Source: Treponema sp.
GTDB taxonomy: Bacteria > Spirochaetota > Spirochaetia > Treponematales > Breznakiellaceae
Length of the DNA stretch: 11,829 nucleotides
Assembly: GCA_031258265.1 (NCBI GenBank)
Contig: JAIRNB010000373.1
Location: 1 to 11,829, forward strand
Direction: 5' to 3'
Of the stretch, positions 5,777 through 11,757 are shown one piece after another. The notes beneath the pieces are model-generated. The model did no database searches. It saw nothing but the letters and a program-made list of their open reading frames with translations, and was not told the origin of the DNA. Made by a program: the position numbers and the translations under genes. Positions within the stretch are counted from its first letter, which is position 1. The number at the start of each line of letters is the position of its first letter.

Positions 5777-5901
5777 GCGCAAGGGATAGAGCGGAAATAC
5801 CGGAAGCCCCCGCAAGGGGGCTGAGGAATTGCAGCGATAGCCCGGTCCCCCTTGAAATTGTCGCGCAAGCGACAACCTTGAGGCGGGGATGCGCCCAAAA
5901 A
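5777..5901 (+). ncRNA. Candidate structured RNA element S, copy 2
   Basis: Closing stem GCGCA (5777-5781) with TGCGC (5890-5894). Inside are AGCCCCC-GCAA-GGGGGCT (5805-5822) and TTGTCGC-GCAA-GCGACAA (5858-5875), both 7-bp stems capped by GCAA, a GNRA tetraloop typical of structured RNAs. The second is nested in TCCCC/GGGGA (5846-5850 with 5885-5889). Two GATAG boxes (GGGATAG 5783-5789, GCGATAG 5834-5840) add internal conservation-like signals. AGCCCGG (5839-5845), hairpin, TGCGCCCAAAAA is shared with copy 1. No ORF is evident. It ends just before the IclR promoter and could not be named from memory; a known Rfam family is possible. Confidence 0.6.
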
Positions 5902-5918
5902 ACCAAAAAAATGTTTTG

Positions 5919-5947
5919 TTTACATTCCCGGTTTGTGCCACTATAGT
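5919..5947 (+). promoter_or_regulatory. Sigma-70-type promoter of the IclR gene
   Basis: TTTACA (5919-5924), a 17-base spacer, then TATAGT (5942-5947): a close fit to the consensus with ideal spacing. The expected transcription start is around 5953-5956, at or next to the ATG of the IclR gene, so the message would have little or no leader. Confidence 0.75.
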
Positions 5948-5955
5948 AGTTTGGT

Positions 5956-6765
5956 ATGAAAGAAAAAAAAGTTAAAACCGTCAGCGATGGGATTAAAAAA
6001 AATCAGTCTTTGCGGAAGGCTCTTCAAATTCTTGAGGGGATGACTCATATCAGCGCCCCTATAAGGCTTCAGGATCTTGCCCGGAAACTGCGGATGCCCC
6101 AAAGCACTCTGCTCCGCTTTCTTAATACTTTTATTGATTTTGGTTATGTGGGCCAGGACCCGGAAACCTGCTGTTACTATCTTACCCTGAAACTGGTAGA
6201 GCTGGGGGCCAGGGCCGGCGGGGGTTATCCCTTTGTTCATTCCCTTTCAAAGTACATTAAGCAGGCTGCCGCCGCTTTTAACGAATCTTCCTCCCTCTGC
6301 GTGGAGCGGGACATGCAGATGGTTTATATTGCCACCGAAGAAGGGCCGGGCCGGATGCTGCAAACCCTGCACAGGATTGGCCATATTGCCCCGATGCATG
6401 CCACGGGGGTGGGTAAGCTGCACCTTCTCAATTATTCGGATGCCCAGCTTGAGGAGTTGGAAAAAAGGCGGGGGCTTACAAAATTTACCGGCCGCACGAT
6501 TACCAGTTTGGATGCCCTGCGGACGGAACTGGCCTGGGTGCGGGACAGGGGCTACGCCCTGGACAACGAGGAGTGCGAAGAGGGGGTGCGCTGTATCGCC
6601 GTCCCTATTTTCAACAGCATGGGACAGGTGACGGCGGCTATCAGCGTATCCGCCCCGGTTACCCGGATGGGGGAAGAACGATCCGCCGAGGTGATAAGCT
6701 GCCTTAAAGACCTGAGTTCCCAGGCTTCCCGGGAACTGGGCTGGGAGGAAGGCCGGGCCTCTTAG
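5956..6765 (+). CDS. IclR-family transcriptional regulator
   Basis: 269-aa DNA-binding regulator. After a lysine-rich N terminus (1-15), the winged helix-turn-helix runs from about residue 17 to 77: SLRKALQILEGM, IRLQDLARKLRMPQSTLLRFLNTF as the helix-turn-helix, and a short wing ending YYLTLKLVELG. The effector domain fills about 90-262 with the usual IclR blocks: PMHATGVGKLHLL (146-158), KFTGRTITSLDALRTEL (176-192), RGYALDNEECEEGVRCIAVPIF (198-219) and AAISVSAP (227-234). Length is normal for the family. The ATG at 5956 has no Shine-Dalgarno and falls at the predicted transcription start, suggesting a leaderless message. It is divergent from the Gfo/Idh gene, its likely but unproven target. 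Its stop lies in a four-copy 8-base repeat. Confidence 0.93.
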   Translation: MKEKKVKTVSDGIKKNQSLRKALQILEGMTHISAPIRLQDLARKLRMPQSTLLRFLNTFIDFGYVGQDPETCCYYLTLKLVELGARAGGGYPFVHSLSKYIKQAAAAFNESSSLCVERDMQMVYIATEEGPGRMLQTLHRIGHIAPMHATGVGKLHLLNYSDAQLEELEKRRGLTKFTGRTITSLDALRTELAWVRDRGYALDNEECEEGVRCIAVPIFNSMGQVTAAISVSAPVTRMGEERSAEVISCLKDLSSQASRELGWEEGRAS

Positions 6766-6789
6766 CCTCTTAGCCTCTTAGCCTCTTAG
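6758..6789. repeat. Four perfect tandem copies of CCTCTTAG
   Basis: An exact 8-base unit repeated four times without interruption. The TAG in the first unit is the stop codon of the IclR gene, so copy-number change downstream would not alter the protein. Confidence 0.95.
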
Positions 6790-6813
6790 TCCGCGTTAGC
6801 AAGGCATTAGTAA

Positions 6814-6840
6814 GGCGGCCCGGTGTTTTGCCGGCGCGCC
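6814..6840. terminator. GC-rich hairpin between convergent genes
   Basis: GGCG and CCGG arms pair with CCGG and CGCC (6831-6840) around a TGTTTTG loop, with a 2x2 internal mismatch. It sits between the 3' ends of the IclR and chemoreceptor genes, where a bidirectional terminator is expected, but neither side has a clear T tract. Confidence 0.35.
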
Positions 6841-6867
6841 GCGGGGGGGTTCCGGGGGCTGTAAGGG

Positions 6868-8766
6868 CTATACGGTAAAACCGCCGGCAATGGCGGAAAT
6901 TTTCCCGATAACGGAATTGTTGGACTGGGCCAGGCTGGAAACATCCTGGGCCCCGGTTGAAATTTTTCCGATCTCCGCCGAAATGGCGTCCATGCGGGAA
7001 GAGATTTCCTGGGCGCTGCTCTGCAGATGGCTGAGTTCTTGTAGGGTGGATTCGTTGCCTTCGTTCATTTCCCGGGCCCCGGTTTTTACCTCCGCGGTTA
7101 TGTCGTTCATCACCTTGAGGGACTGGAGTACCTGGTCCGCCCCTTCGCTCTGTTCCCGGATGGCGTTTTCCACCTGGGATACCAGGTTTTGGGTATCGGC
7201 GATCCGGCTGGATACCAGCCTAAAGGCTTCCATTGCCGCGTTGGCATCCTTGACTACCTGATCGATGGTTCCAACAATCTGCTTGAGTTCATTACCGATG
7301 TTGCGGGACTCTTTGGAGGAATTTTCCGCCAGTTTACGAATCTCGTCGGCCACCACCGCGAAACCCTGACCGGCGTTCCCCGCGTGGGCCGCCTCAATGG
7401 CGGCGTTCATGGCCAGAAGATTTGTTTGGGCCGCAATAGTAGAAATGATCTTGTTGGCCCCCTGGAGGGCCTGTGACTGACTGACAATTTCGCCGATCCG
7501 GTCCCCGCTTTCCTTTTGAATCCGCCCTCCTTCCTGGGCGGCATTCTCCAGGCTTGTAAACTGTTCGACCATTTTTTCCGTCATGGCATTAATAGAACTA
7601 ATATTTCCCAGCATTTCTTCCACCGCGGCGGAAGCGGCGTTCATGCTGGAGGACTGGGTATTTATCGACCCTTCCAGAGACTCGATATTCCTGGCAATTT
7701 GGTTTACCGCCGCCGCCGATGTGGAGGCGGAATGAAGCTGGTCTTCAAGGCTGGAACGGATCTGTTCCGTGGAGACGGATACCTCTTCCAGGGAGGCGGC
7801 CATGATTGACGCATTCTCCTGAAGCCGGCCTCCGGCGCTGGAAAGTTCCTTTTCACCGTTCTTAATATCCCCTACCCCGCCCTGCATGTTTTCGCAAAAG
7901 CTGTTGATCATCCCCGCGATGGTTCCCAATTCGTCCACCGAGCAGATGGAGACCCGGTTGGTCAGGTCCTTCTGTTTGGATGAGAGCCCCTCCAACTGGC
8001 GGATCACCGAAGCATAGAGGACCATAGTGCTTTTCTTGAGAATAAAGGCAAGGGCAAGAACGCAGATAAAAAAGGCCCCCAGCATGGCGATGATGGGCAT
8101 GAAGTCGCGGCCCTTCATTTCCAGAAGCCTTCCCCCGGTACGGTGGAGATCCAGAATTATTACCGGAGACGCGAAAAGCAGGGAGAGCAGGGCAACCACT
8201 ATGGGAATGATAAACATTTTCAAGCTTTGCCGGCCTTCCCTTAGATCCCGGGGGTAATGAACAAGGCCCCCGGAAAGAAGGGTCCCGGATACAAGGCTAT
8301 CGATCATCACATACAAAAAGGTCCCCGACAAAAGGCCCAGGGAAATCATATAGAGGAACACGGGTATCTTGATCGCCCGGTCCATACCCATATAATCCCC
8401 GGCGAAAACCAGGGGCCCCAAGACGGCAAGCTGGAGCAGAACATGAACGGCGATCATTTTAATGGGGATAGAACCGATTTTCTCAAGGTTCTTCCGGTAC
8501 AGTTCCGGGTCCTTGTTTTTTTCGGATCGCGATTCACCGGTTTCCATTGCCGCCAGGGATTGGGGATTAAACAAAGCGGCGTTCCGGCCCTGGATAACGA
8601 AATAGATGATCAGATAAACCAGGAGGGGCAGGCCGCCCCGGACCAAGAGTTCCGCGGGCGCAAGGGAGCTGGCCCGGTAAAAAAGAATTCCAAAAACGTC
8701 AAACGCAATAACAAACAAAGAACCCATGCCGGTAATAAGAAAAAACTGAACTTTTTTATTAACCAT
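6868..8766 (-). CDS. Methyl-accepting chemotaxis protein with six-TM input domain
   Basis: 632-aa chemoreceptor that would signal to CheA/CheW. The ATG at 8766 is preferred because GAGG lies six bases before it; an open TTG-started extension to 8817 runs through a palindrome and has no ribosome site. Residues 1-243 hold about six hydrophobic segments (6-30, 41-59, 102-122, 134-156, 183-205, 221-243), with no large periplasmic domain between the first two as in classical receptors. A HAMP-like linker (about 244-293, including DLTNRV and DELGTIAGMINSF) leads into the coiled-coil signalling domain. The hairpin tip is highly conserved: IAAQTNLLAMNAAIEAAHAG and GFAVVADEIRKLAENS, within about 440-483. 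The C terminus ends GGFTV with no CheR-docking pentapeptide. The ligand is unknown; sensing within the membrane is plausible. Confidence 0.92.
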   Translation of the reverse strand: MVNKKVQFFLITGMGSLFVIAFDVFGILFYRASSLAPAELLVRGGLPLLVYLIIYFVIQGRNAALFNPQSLAAMETGESRSEKNKDPELYRKNLEKIGSIPIKMIAVHVLLQLAVLGPLVFAGDYMGMDRAIKIPVFLYMISLGLLSGTFLYVMIDSLVSGTLLSGGLVHYPRDLREGRQSLKMFIIPIVVALLSLLFASPVIILDLHRTGGRLLEMKGRDFMPIIAMLGAFFICVLALAFILKKSTMVLYASVIRQLEGLSSKQKDLTNRVSICSVDELGTIAGMINSFCENMQGGVGDIKNGEKELSSAGGRLQENASIMAASLEEVSVSTEQIRSSLEDQLHSASTSAAAVNQIARNIESLEGSINTQSSSMNAASAAVEEMLGNISSINAMTEKMVEQFTSLENAAQEGGRIQKESGDRIGEIVSQSQALQGANKIISTIAAQTNLLAMNAAIEAAHAGNAGQGFAVVADEIRKLAENSSKESRNIGNELKQIVGTIDQVVKDANAAMEAFRLVSSRIADTQNLVSQVENAIREQSEGADQVLQSLKVMNDITAEVKTGAREMNEGNESTLQELSHLQSSAQEISSRMDAISAEIGKISTGAQDVSSLAQSNNSVIGKISAIAGGFTV

Positions 8767-8790
8767 AACAAACCTCGCTAAAAAACTAAG

Positions 8791-8819
8791 GATTGATTGA
8801 TCGTATCGATCAATCAATC
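8791..8819. repeat. Perfect 13-bp inverted repeat upstream of the chemoreceptor gene
   Basis: GATTGATTGATCG-TAT-CGATCAATCAATC, arms 8791-8803 and 8807-8819. Read toward the chemoreceptor gene it is followed by CTTAGTTTTTT, so it may act as an operator or a leader terminator/attenuator 25 bases before the ATG. Confidence 0.75.
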
Positions 8820-8845
8820 GATCATGTATGCCGCCGCGTCCGGTC

Positions 8846-8875
8846 GATTGTACAAACCAGGAATAAAGATTGTAC
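8846..8875. promoter_or_regulatory. Direct repeat of GATTGTAC with two TACAAT boxes
   Basis: GATTGTAC occurs at 8846-8853 and 8868-8875, 22 bases (about two helical turns) apart. On the minus strand each contains TACAAT, a good -10 hexamer for the chemoreceptor gene; no matching -35 is obvious. It could be a pair of -10 elements or a two-site operator. Confidence 0.4.
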
Positions 8876-8951
8876 CACAGGGGGGCAAAAAGGGAAAAGA
8901 CGCAAAACGGCTATTTGCGGCTGTCCCAAAACTTTAGCTTTTGGAGTAAAC

Positions 8952-9044
8952 TTGTTTTTTAACGAAAAAACTATGAAAACCGGTATTGTAAGAGGCCGCC
9001 GGGCGGGGAATATGCCTGGGTATTCCGGTAAACTTAGAACATGA
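8952..9044 (+). CDS. Possible 30-codon upstream ORF coupled to the next gene
   Basis: TTG at 8952 with GGAG five bases before it (or ATG at 8973) opens a frame of 30 (or 23) codons that ends at TGA 9042-9044, overlapping the ATG of the following lipoprotein gene as ATGA. The following gene has no ribosome site of its own, so translation of this short ORF could deliver ribosomes to it. The peptide is basic and glycine-rich (KTGIVRGRRAGNMPGYSG). CCAAAA-CTTTAGC-TTTTGG (8926-8944) overlaps the GGAG and could mask it. A chance ORF is possible. Confidence 0.35.
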   Translation: MFFNEKTMKTGIVRGRRAGNMPGYSGKLRT

Positions 9045-10066
9045 GCGTAATCCGCCGCTGGTCGGCCGGCCTTTTCTTCCTCCTCCTCTCCGCCTGTTCC
9101 ACCCTGCCCCCGGAGGGCCGGAATCCCCCCCCTGAGCGCAAAGACCCGGAACGGTATTCCGGTCTCCGCACAAAATCCGACCTTCCCGTGCTGGAAGCCC
9201 CCGATATTCCGGCCCTGGCGCCCCGCTGGTATCCCCTGAGTACCGGGGGGGGACTTTCCATCCTGGCGGGGAAAATAAAGAAAGGCCGGCTGGAATTCTG
9301 GGTAATCAAAATCGATCTTGACTGCACGTTGGAAAACCGCCCTTCGGAGGTCTCAGAGGGGGAAGGGGAAAACCTGAATTTGCGGATTGTCCTGGGCGCC
9401 GGGAAGGGCGGCCTCCCCCGCCCCGGTTACGTCCTCAGTACCCGTGTCTCAAGCTTTGTCATGGACAGGGGCCTTCTGGCGGGGATTAACGCCGTCCCCT
9501 TTGATCCTTCATCGGCCAGGGAGGGGGAAGAACGGAGGCTCGCGGGAATCGCCATTACCGGCGGGAAGACCATTGCCCCGCCGGTGTCCCGGTACGACGC
9601 CCTGGTGTTTTATGAGGGGGGCGGGGCGGCGATTGTGAACCAGGGAGAACTGGACGCGGAAAGGGCGGAAGAACAAAAACCGCGAATCGCCCATGCCGTC
9701 GGGGGATTCCACCAAATTCTGCGGGACGGGGAGCTTACGGACCGGGCCCTGAAAAAGGCGGCGGGCCCCCGTTACGCCCGGAGCGCCGCGGGACTTTCCA
9801 CCGGCGGCAGGATTCTCTACCTCATGGTTATCAACGGCGGGCTGCCCGGCAAGCCGGGCGCCACCGAGACGGAAACCGCCCTTATCCTAAAACGGCTTGG
9901 GGCCCGGGATGTCCTTAACCTGGACGGCGGAGGTTCCAGCGCCATGGCCTTCCGGTTTTCCGGCGGCGAGGTAAAGACCCTGAATACCCCGGTTCATTTC
10001 TTCCCCGGCTGGGAACGGGCGGTGGCGCTGTGTTTAGGGATTGGGCTGGAATCCTACGCCAAATAA
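9041..10066 (+). CDS. Phosphodiester glycosidase (NAGPA-domain) lipoprotein
   Basis: 341-aa lipoprotein with a C-terminal domain related to mammalian N-acetylglucosamine-1-phosphodiester alpha-N-acetylglucosaminidase, a family that cleaves sugar-phosphodiester bonds, in bacteria mostly on envelope polymers. Signal: SVIRRWSAGLFFLLLSAC with Cys19 as the lipidation site, then a proline- and charge-rich linker (20-60). Family motifs: RYARSAAGLSTGGRILYLMV (244-263), where Arg247 and the following strand are typical; NGGLPGKPGATETETALILK (265-284); and LNLDGGGSSAMAF (292-304), the hallmark aspartate-glycine loop. The start lacks a Shine-Dalgarno and overlaps the stop of a short upstream ORF. Its last 13 bases overlap the 3' end of the convergent aminotransferase gene. 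The substrate is unknown. Confidence 0.88.
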   Translation: MSVIRRWSAGLFFLLLSACSTLPPEGRNPPPERKDPERYSGLRTKSDLPVLEAPDIPALAPRWYPLSTGGGLSILAGKIKKGRLEFWVIKIDLDCTLENRPSEVSEGEGENLNLRIVLGAGKGGLPRPGYVLSTRVSSFVMDRGLLAGINAVPFDPSSAREGEERRLAGIAITGGKTIAPPVSRYDALVFYEGGGAAIVNQGELDAERAEEQKPRIAHAVGGFHQILRDGELTDRALKKAAGPRYARSAAGLSTGGRILYLMVINGGLPGKPGATETETALILKRLGARDVLNLDGGGSSAMAFRFSGGEVKTLNTPVHFFPGWERAVALCLGIGLESYAK

Positions 10067-11424
10067 CGCCGCACCGCGTCTCCCAGGGTGGCGTAAATTT
10101 CCCGGCGTTTATCATCATCATGTTCCAGGAGGGTAAAGCGGAAGCCCGGCAGTTCGCTGGCAAAGCCGGAAAGGGGTACCACGCAGATCCCGGTGGAGGC
10201 CAAAAGCCAGTAGACAAAACGCTTATCCGGTTCCACGCCCCTGGTTTTCTCCTGGATGTACTCCTGTAAACCGCTGTCCTTTACCGGCAGGGTCCGGCCC
10301 CGGCCCTGGGAATCCGCCAGGGCGGCGGGATCAAAGACGGCGCTGGCATAGAGGGCCCCCCGGGGCTTAACGATGGAGATACCCGTTATCCCCGACAGGG
10401 CCCGGTAGGCTTCCTCCGCCCGCCGGGCAAACATCGCCGCCCGCCGGGCCAGGTGTTCCGGGTAGCGGGGATCGGCCATAATACCGGGGATGCAGAGCTG
10501 GGGGAGGCTGGTGGAGCAGACTTCCAGCCGCTTGGCATCCAGGAGGCTCCTCACGTATGCGTCAAAACAGGGGTCCGCATGGCGGTTATACACCTCCGCC
10601 CAGCCGCAGCGGGCCCCGGGCCAGGGAACCTCTTTGGAAAGGGAGCGCAGAGCGATACCGGGGACATCCCCAATCACCTGGGAAAGGGCGGCGGTCCCTT
10701 CCCCGCCGTACACGATATTGGCGTATGTTTCGTCACACACAATAAAAAGGCCGTAGGTTTTCGCTATTCGGACAAATTCCCGTAAAATTTCCACAGGGTA
10801 TACCGCGCCGGTGGGATTATCCGGGTTGATCAGCAGTATCCCCGCCACCGCATCGTTGTAGCGGACCTTGAGTTCCACATCGTCCATGTCGGGCATCCAG
10901 CCGTTGGCGGGGTCCAGCCGGTAGGTTAGATGTTCGTAACCCGAATGGGCGGCCTCCGCGCTGGACAGGGTGGAATAGGCGGGGCTGGGCCCCAGGACCC
11001 GGGCCTCCCGCCGTAAGAAGCCAAAAACCTTGGCCACCGCATCCCCCAGGCCGTTGAAAAAGAGAATATCCCCGGCGGAAACCTTTGCCGGTTCCGCCAG
11101 AACCCCGTTCAGGGCCCCGGAAAGCGGCGGGGAAACAGCGGAAGGGCACAGCAGGGGCCGCCGGTTCACCTGGGCCGCCAGGAATTCCCTGCTCCCCAGG
11201 GCCCCCTCGGTCTCCGAATATGCGTAGGACAGGTCCTCCCCCGCCTTCTCCCGGACAATATCCTTGATCCACTGGGCCACCGGTTCTCCCTTCTTCACCG
11301 GGTCCCCGATATTTTCCCAAAGAATAGGAATCCGCCATTTTTCAAGACTCCGGGCAAAACCCACGATTTCCCGGATTTCATACTTTAGTTTCCCCGCCCC
11401 GGGGTGAAGAATATCCCGCCGCAT
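10054..11424 (-). CDS. PLP-dependent class I/II aminotransferase
   Basis: 456-aa fold-type I pyridoxal-phosphate enzyme that transfers an amino group between an amino acid and a 2-oxo acid. ATG at 11424 is chosen because GGGAGG lies just upstream; the GTG at 11436 would place that site inside the gene. Motifs in order: NIGDP (38-42) in the substrate-binding N-terminal arm; SYAYSETEGALGSREFL (66-82); NPDNPTGAVYP (200-210), whose asparagine contacts PLP; CDETYANIVY (230-239), where the aspartate pairs with the pyridine nitrogen; SLSKEVPWPGARCGW (261-275), with Lys264 forming the Schiff base; and GFRFTLLE (427-434), with Arg429 binding the carboxylate. It is about 50 residues longer than typical AspC/AlaA-like enzymes, with extra sequence near 90-115 and 360-400. 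Amino-acid specificity cannot be assigned. Confidence 0.92.
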   Translation of the reverse strand: MRRDILHPGAGKLKYEIREIVGFARSLEKWRIPILWENIGDPVKKGEPVAQWIKDIVREKAGEDLSYAYSETEGALGSREFLAAQVNRRPLLCPSAVSPPLSGALNGVLAEPAKVSAGDILFFNGLGDAVAKVFGFLRREARVLGPSPAYSTLSSAEAAHSGYEHLTYRLDPANGWMPDMDDVELKVRYNDAVAGILLINPDNPTGAVYPVEILREFVRIAKTYGLFIVCDETYANIVYGGEGTAALSQVIGDVPGIALRSLSKEVPWPGARCGWAEVYNRHADPCFDAYVRSLLDAKRLEVCSTSLPQLCIPGIMADPRYPEHLARRAAMFARRAEEAYRALSGITGISIVKPRGALYASAVFDPAALADSQGRGRTLPVKDSGLQEYIQEKTRGVEPDKRFVYWLLASTGICVVPLSGFASELPGFRFTLLEHDDDKRREIYATLGDAVRRYLA

Positions 11425-11474
11425 CGGCCCTCCCACCGCTGTTTAGTATCCAAAGCCTTTACACTGTCACAGAC

Positions 11475-11502
11475 ACTAAAATTCATAAGCAGCCAGTGTC
11501 AA
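11475..11502 (-). promoter_or_regulatory. Promoter of the aminotransferase gene
   Basis: On the minus strand, TTGACA (11502-11497), a 16-base spacer, then TTTAGT (11480-11475). The -35 is perfect and the -10 matches four of six. The predicted start lies about 45 bases upstream of the ATG. Near-identical 9-base inverted arms (11494-11502 and 11458-11466) bracket it and may be an operator. Confidence 0.6.
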
Positions 11503-11514
11503 CAAGTTAAGGGG

Positions 11515-11567
11515 GGGCGCAGATTCCGAAAGCCGGAGGCATAGCTCCCCAATGCGCGGCTTTTTTT
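11515..11567 (+). ncRNA. Candidate structured RNA element S, weak copy 3, with terminator-like end
   Basis: GGGCGCA (11515-11521) can pair through GCGCA with TGCGC (11553-11557). Between them lie CCGAAAGCCGG (11526-11536), resembling CCGGAAAGCCCGG of copy 1, and a small hairpin GGAG-GCATAG-CTCC. Alternatively AAAGCCG (11529-11535) pairs with CGGCTTT (11557-11563), followed by a run of seven T (11561-11567), which is an intrinsic-terminator shape. The two pairings cross and share a base, so they are alternatives. Similarity to copies 1 and 2 is partial. Confidence 0.35.
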
Positions 11568-11582
11568 AACGCTGCCCCTCCC

Positions 11583-11634
11583 TCGCTTCAGCCTCCTCGC
11601 CCTTTGGGCTGCGGTGGCTTCCGCTACCCCCCCT
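11583..11634 (-). repeat. Intergenic hairpin repeat, family R1, copy 2 (inverted)
   Basis: Its reverse complement aligns with 16-69: ACCGCAG, a hairpin, CGAGGAGGC and GAAGCG in the same order. The hairpin here is GCCC-AAA-GGGC instead of GTCCC-GAA-GGGAC, so both arms have changed together. Copy 1 is on the + strand and this one on the minus strand. Confidence 0.6.
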
Positions 11635-11680
11635 CTGCGGTGTCAGACGACTGTGGGGCATTACCGCGTATTGCGAAGCT

Positions 11681-11749
11681 GCATTGGTTTAATTTATAAG
11701 CTACAGGCTTATTCGAGGGGCTGGTTTAATACCCCGCGGCTTGCCGCGG
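11681..11749 (+). repeat. Hairpin repeat family R2, units D and E
   Basis: Unit D: GCATTGGTTTAATTT then ATAAGC-TACAG-GCTTAT (11696-11712). Unit E: GGTTTAATA then CCGCGG-CTTG-CCGCGG (11734-11749). Both repeat the pattern of units A-C: a G(G/T)TTAAT-rich segment followed at once by a short perfect hairpin of different sequence. Apart from these repeats and the possible ORF at 11758, nothing gene-like is seen in 11503-11829. Confidence 0.55.
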
Positions 11750-11757
11750 CTCTAATA

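Noticed and set aside
8767..8817. 17-residue N-terminal extension of the chemoreceptor
   Set aside because: It starts at a TTG inside a palindrome without a ribosome site, while ATG 8766 has GAGG at good spacing and begins just before the first membrane helix.
16..11634. Composite transposon bounded by inverted repeats
   Set aside because: The end repeats are short, imperfect intergenic repeats; no transposase or target duplication is visible and the enclosed genes are ordinary.
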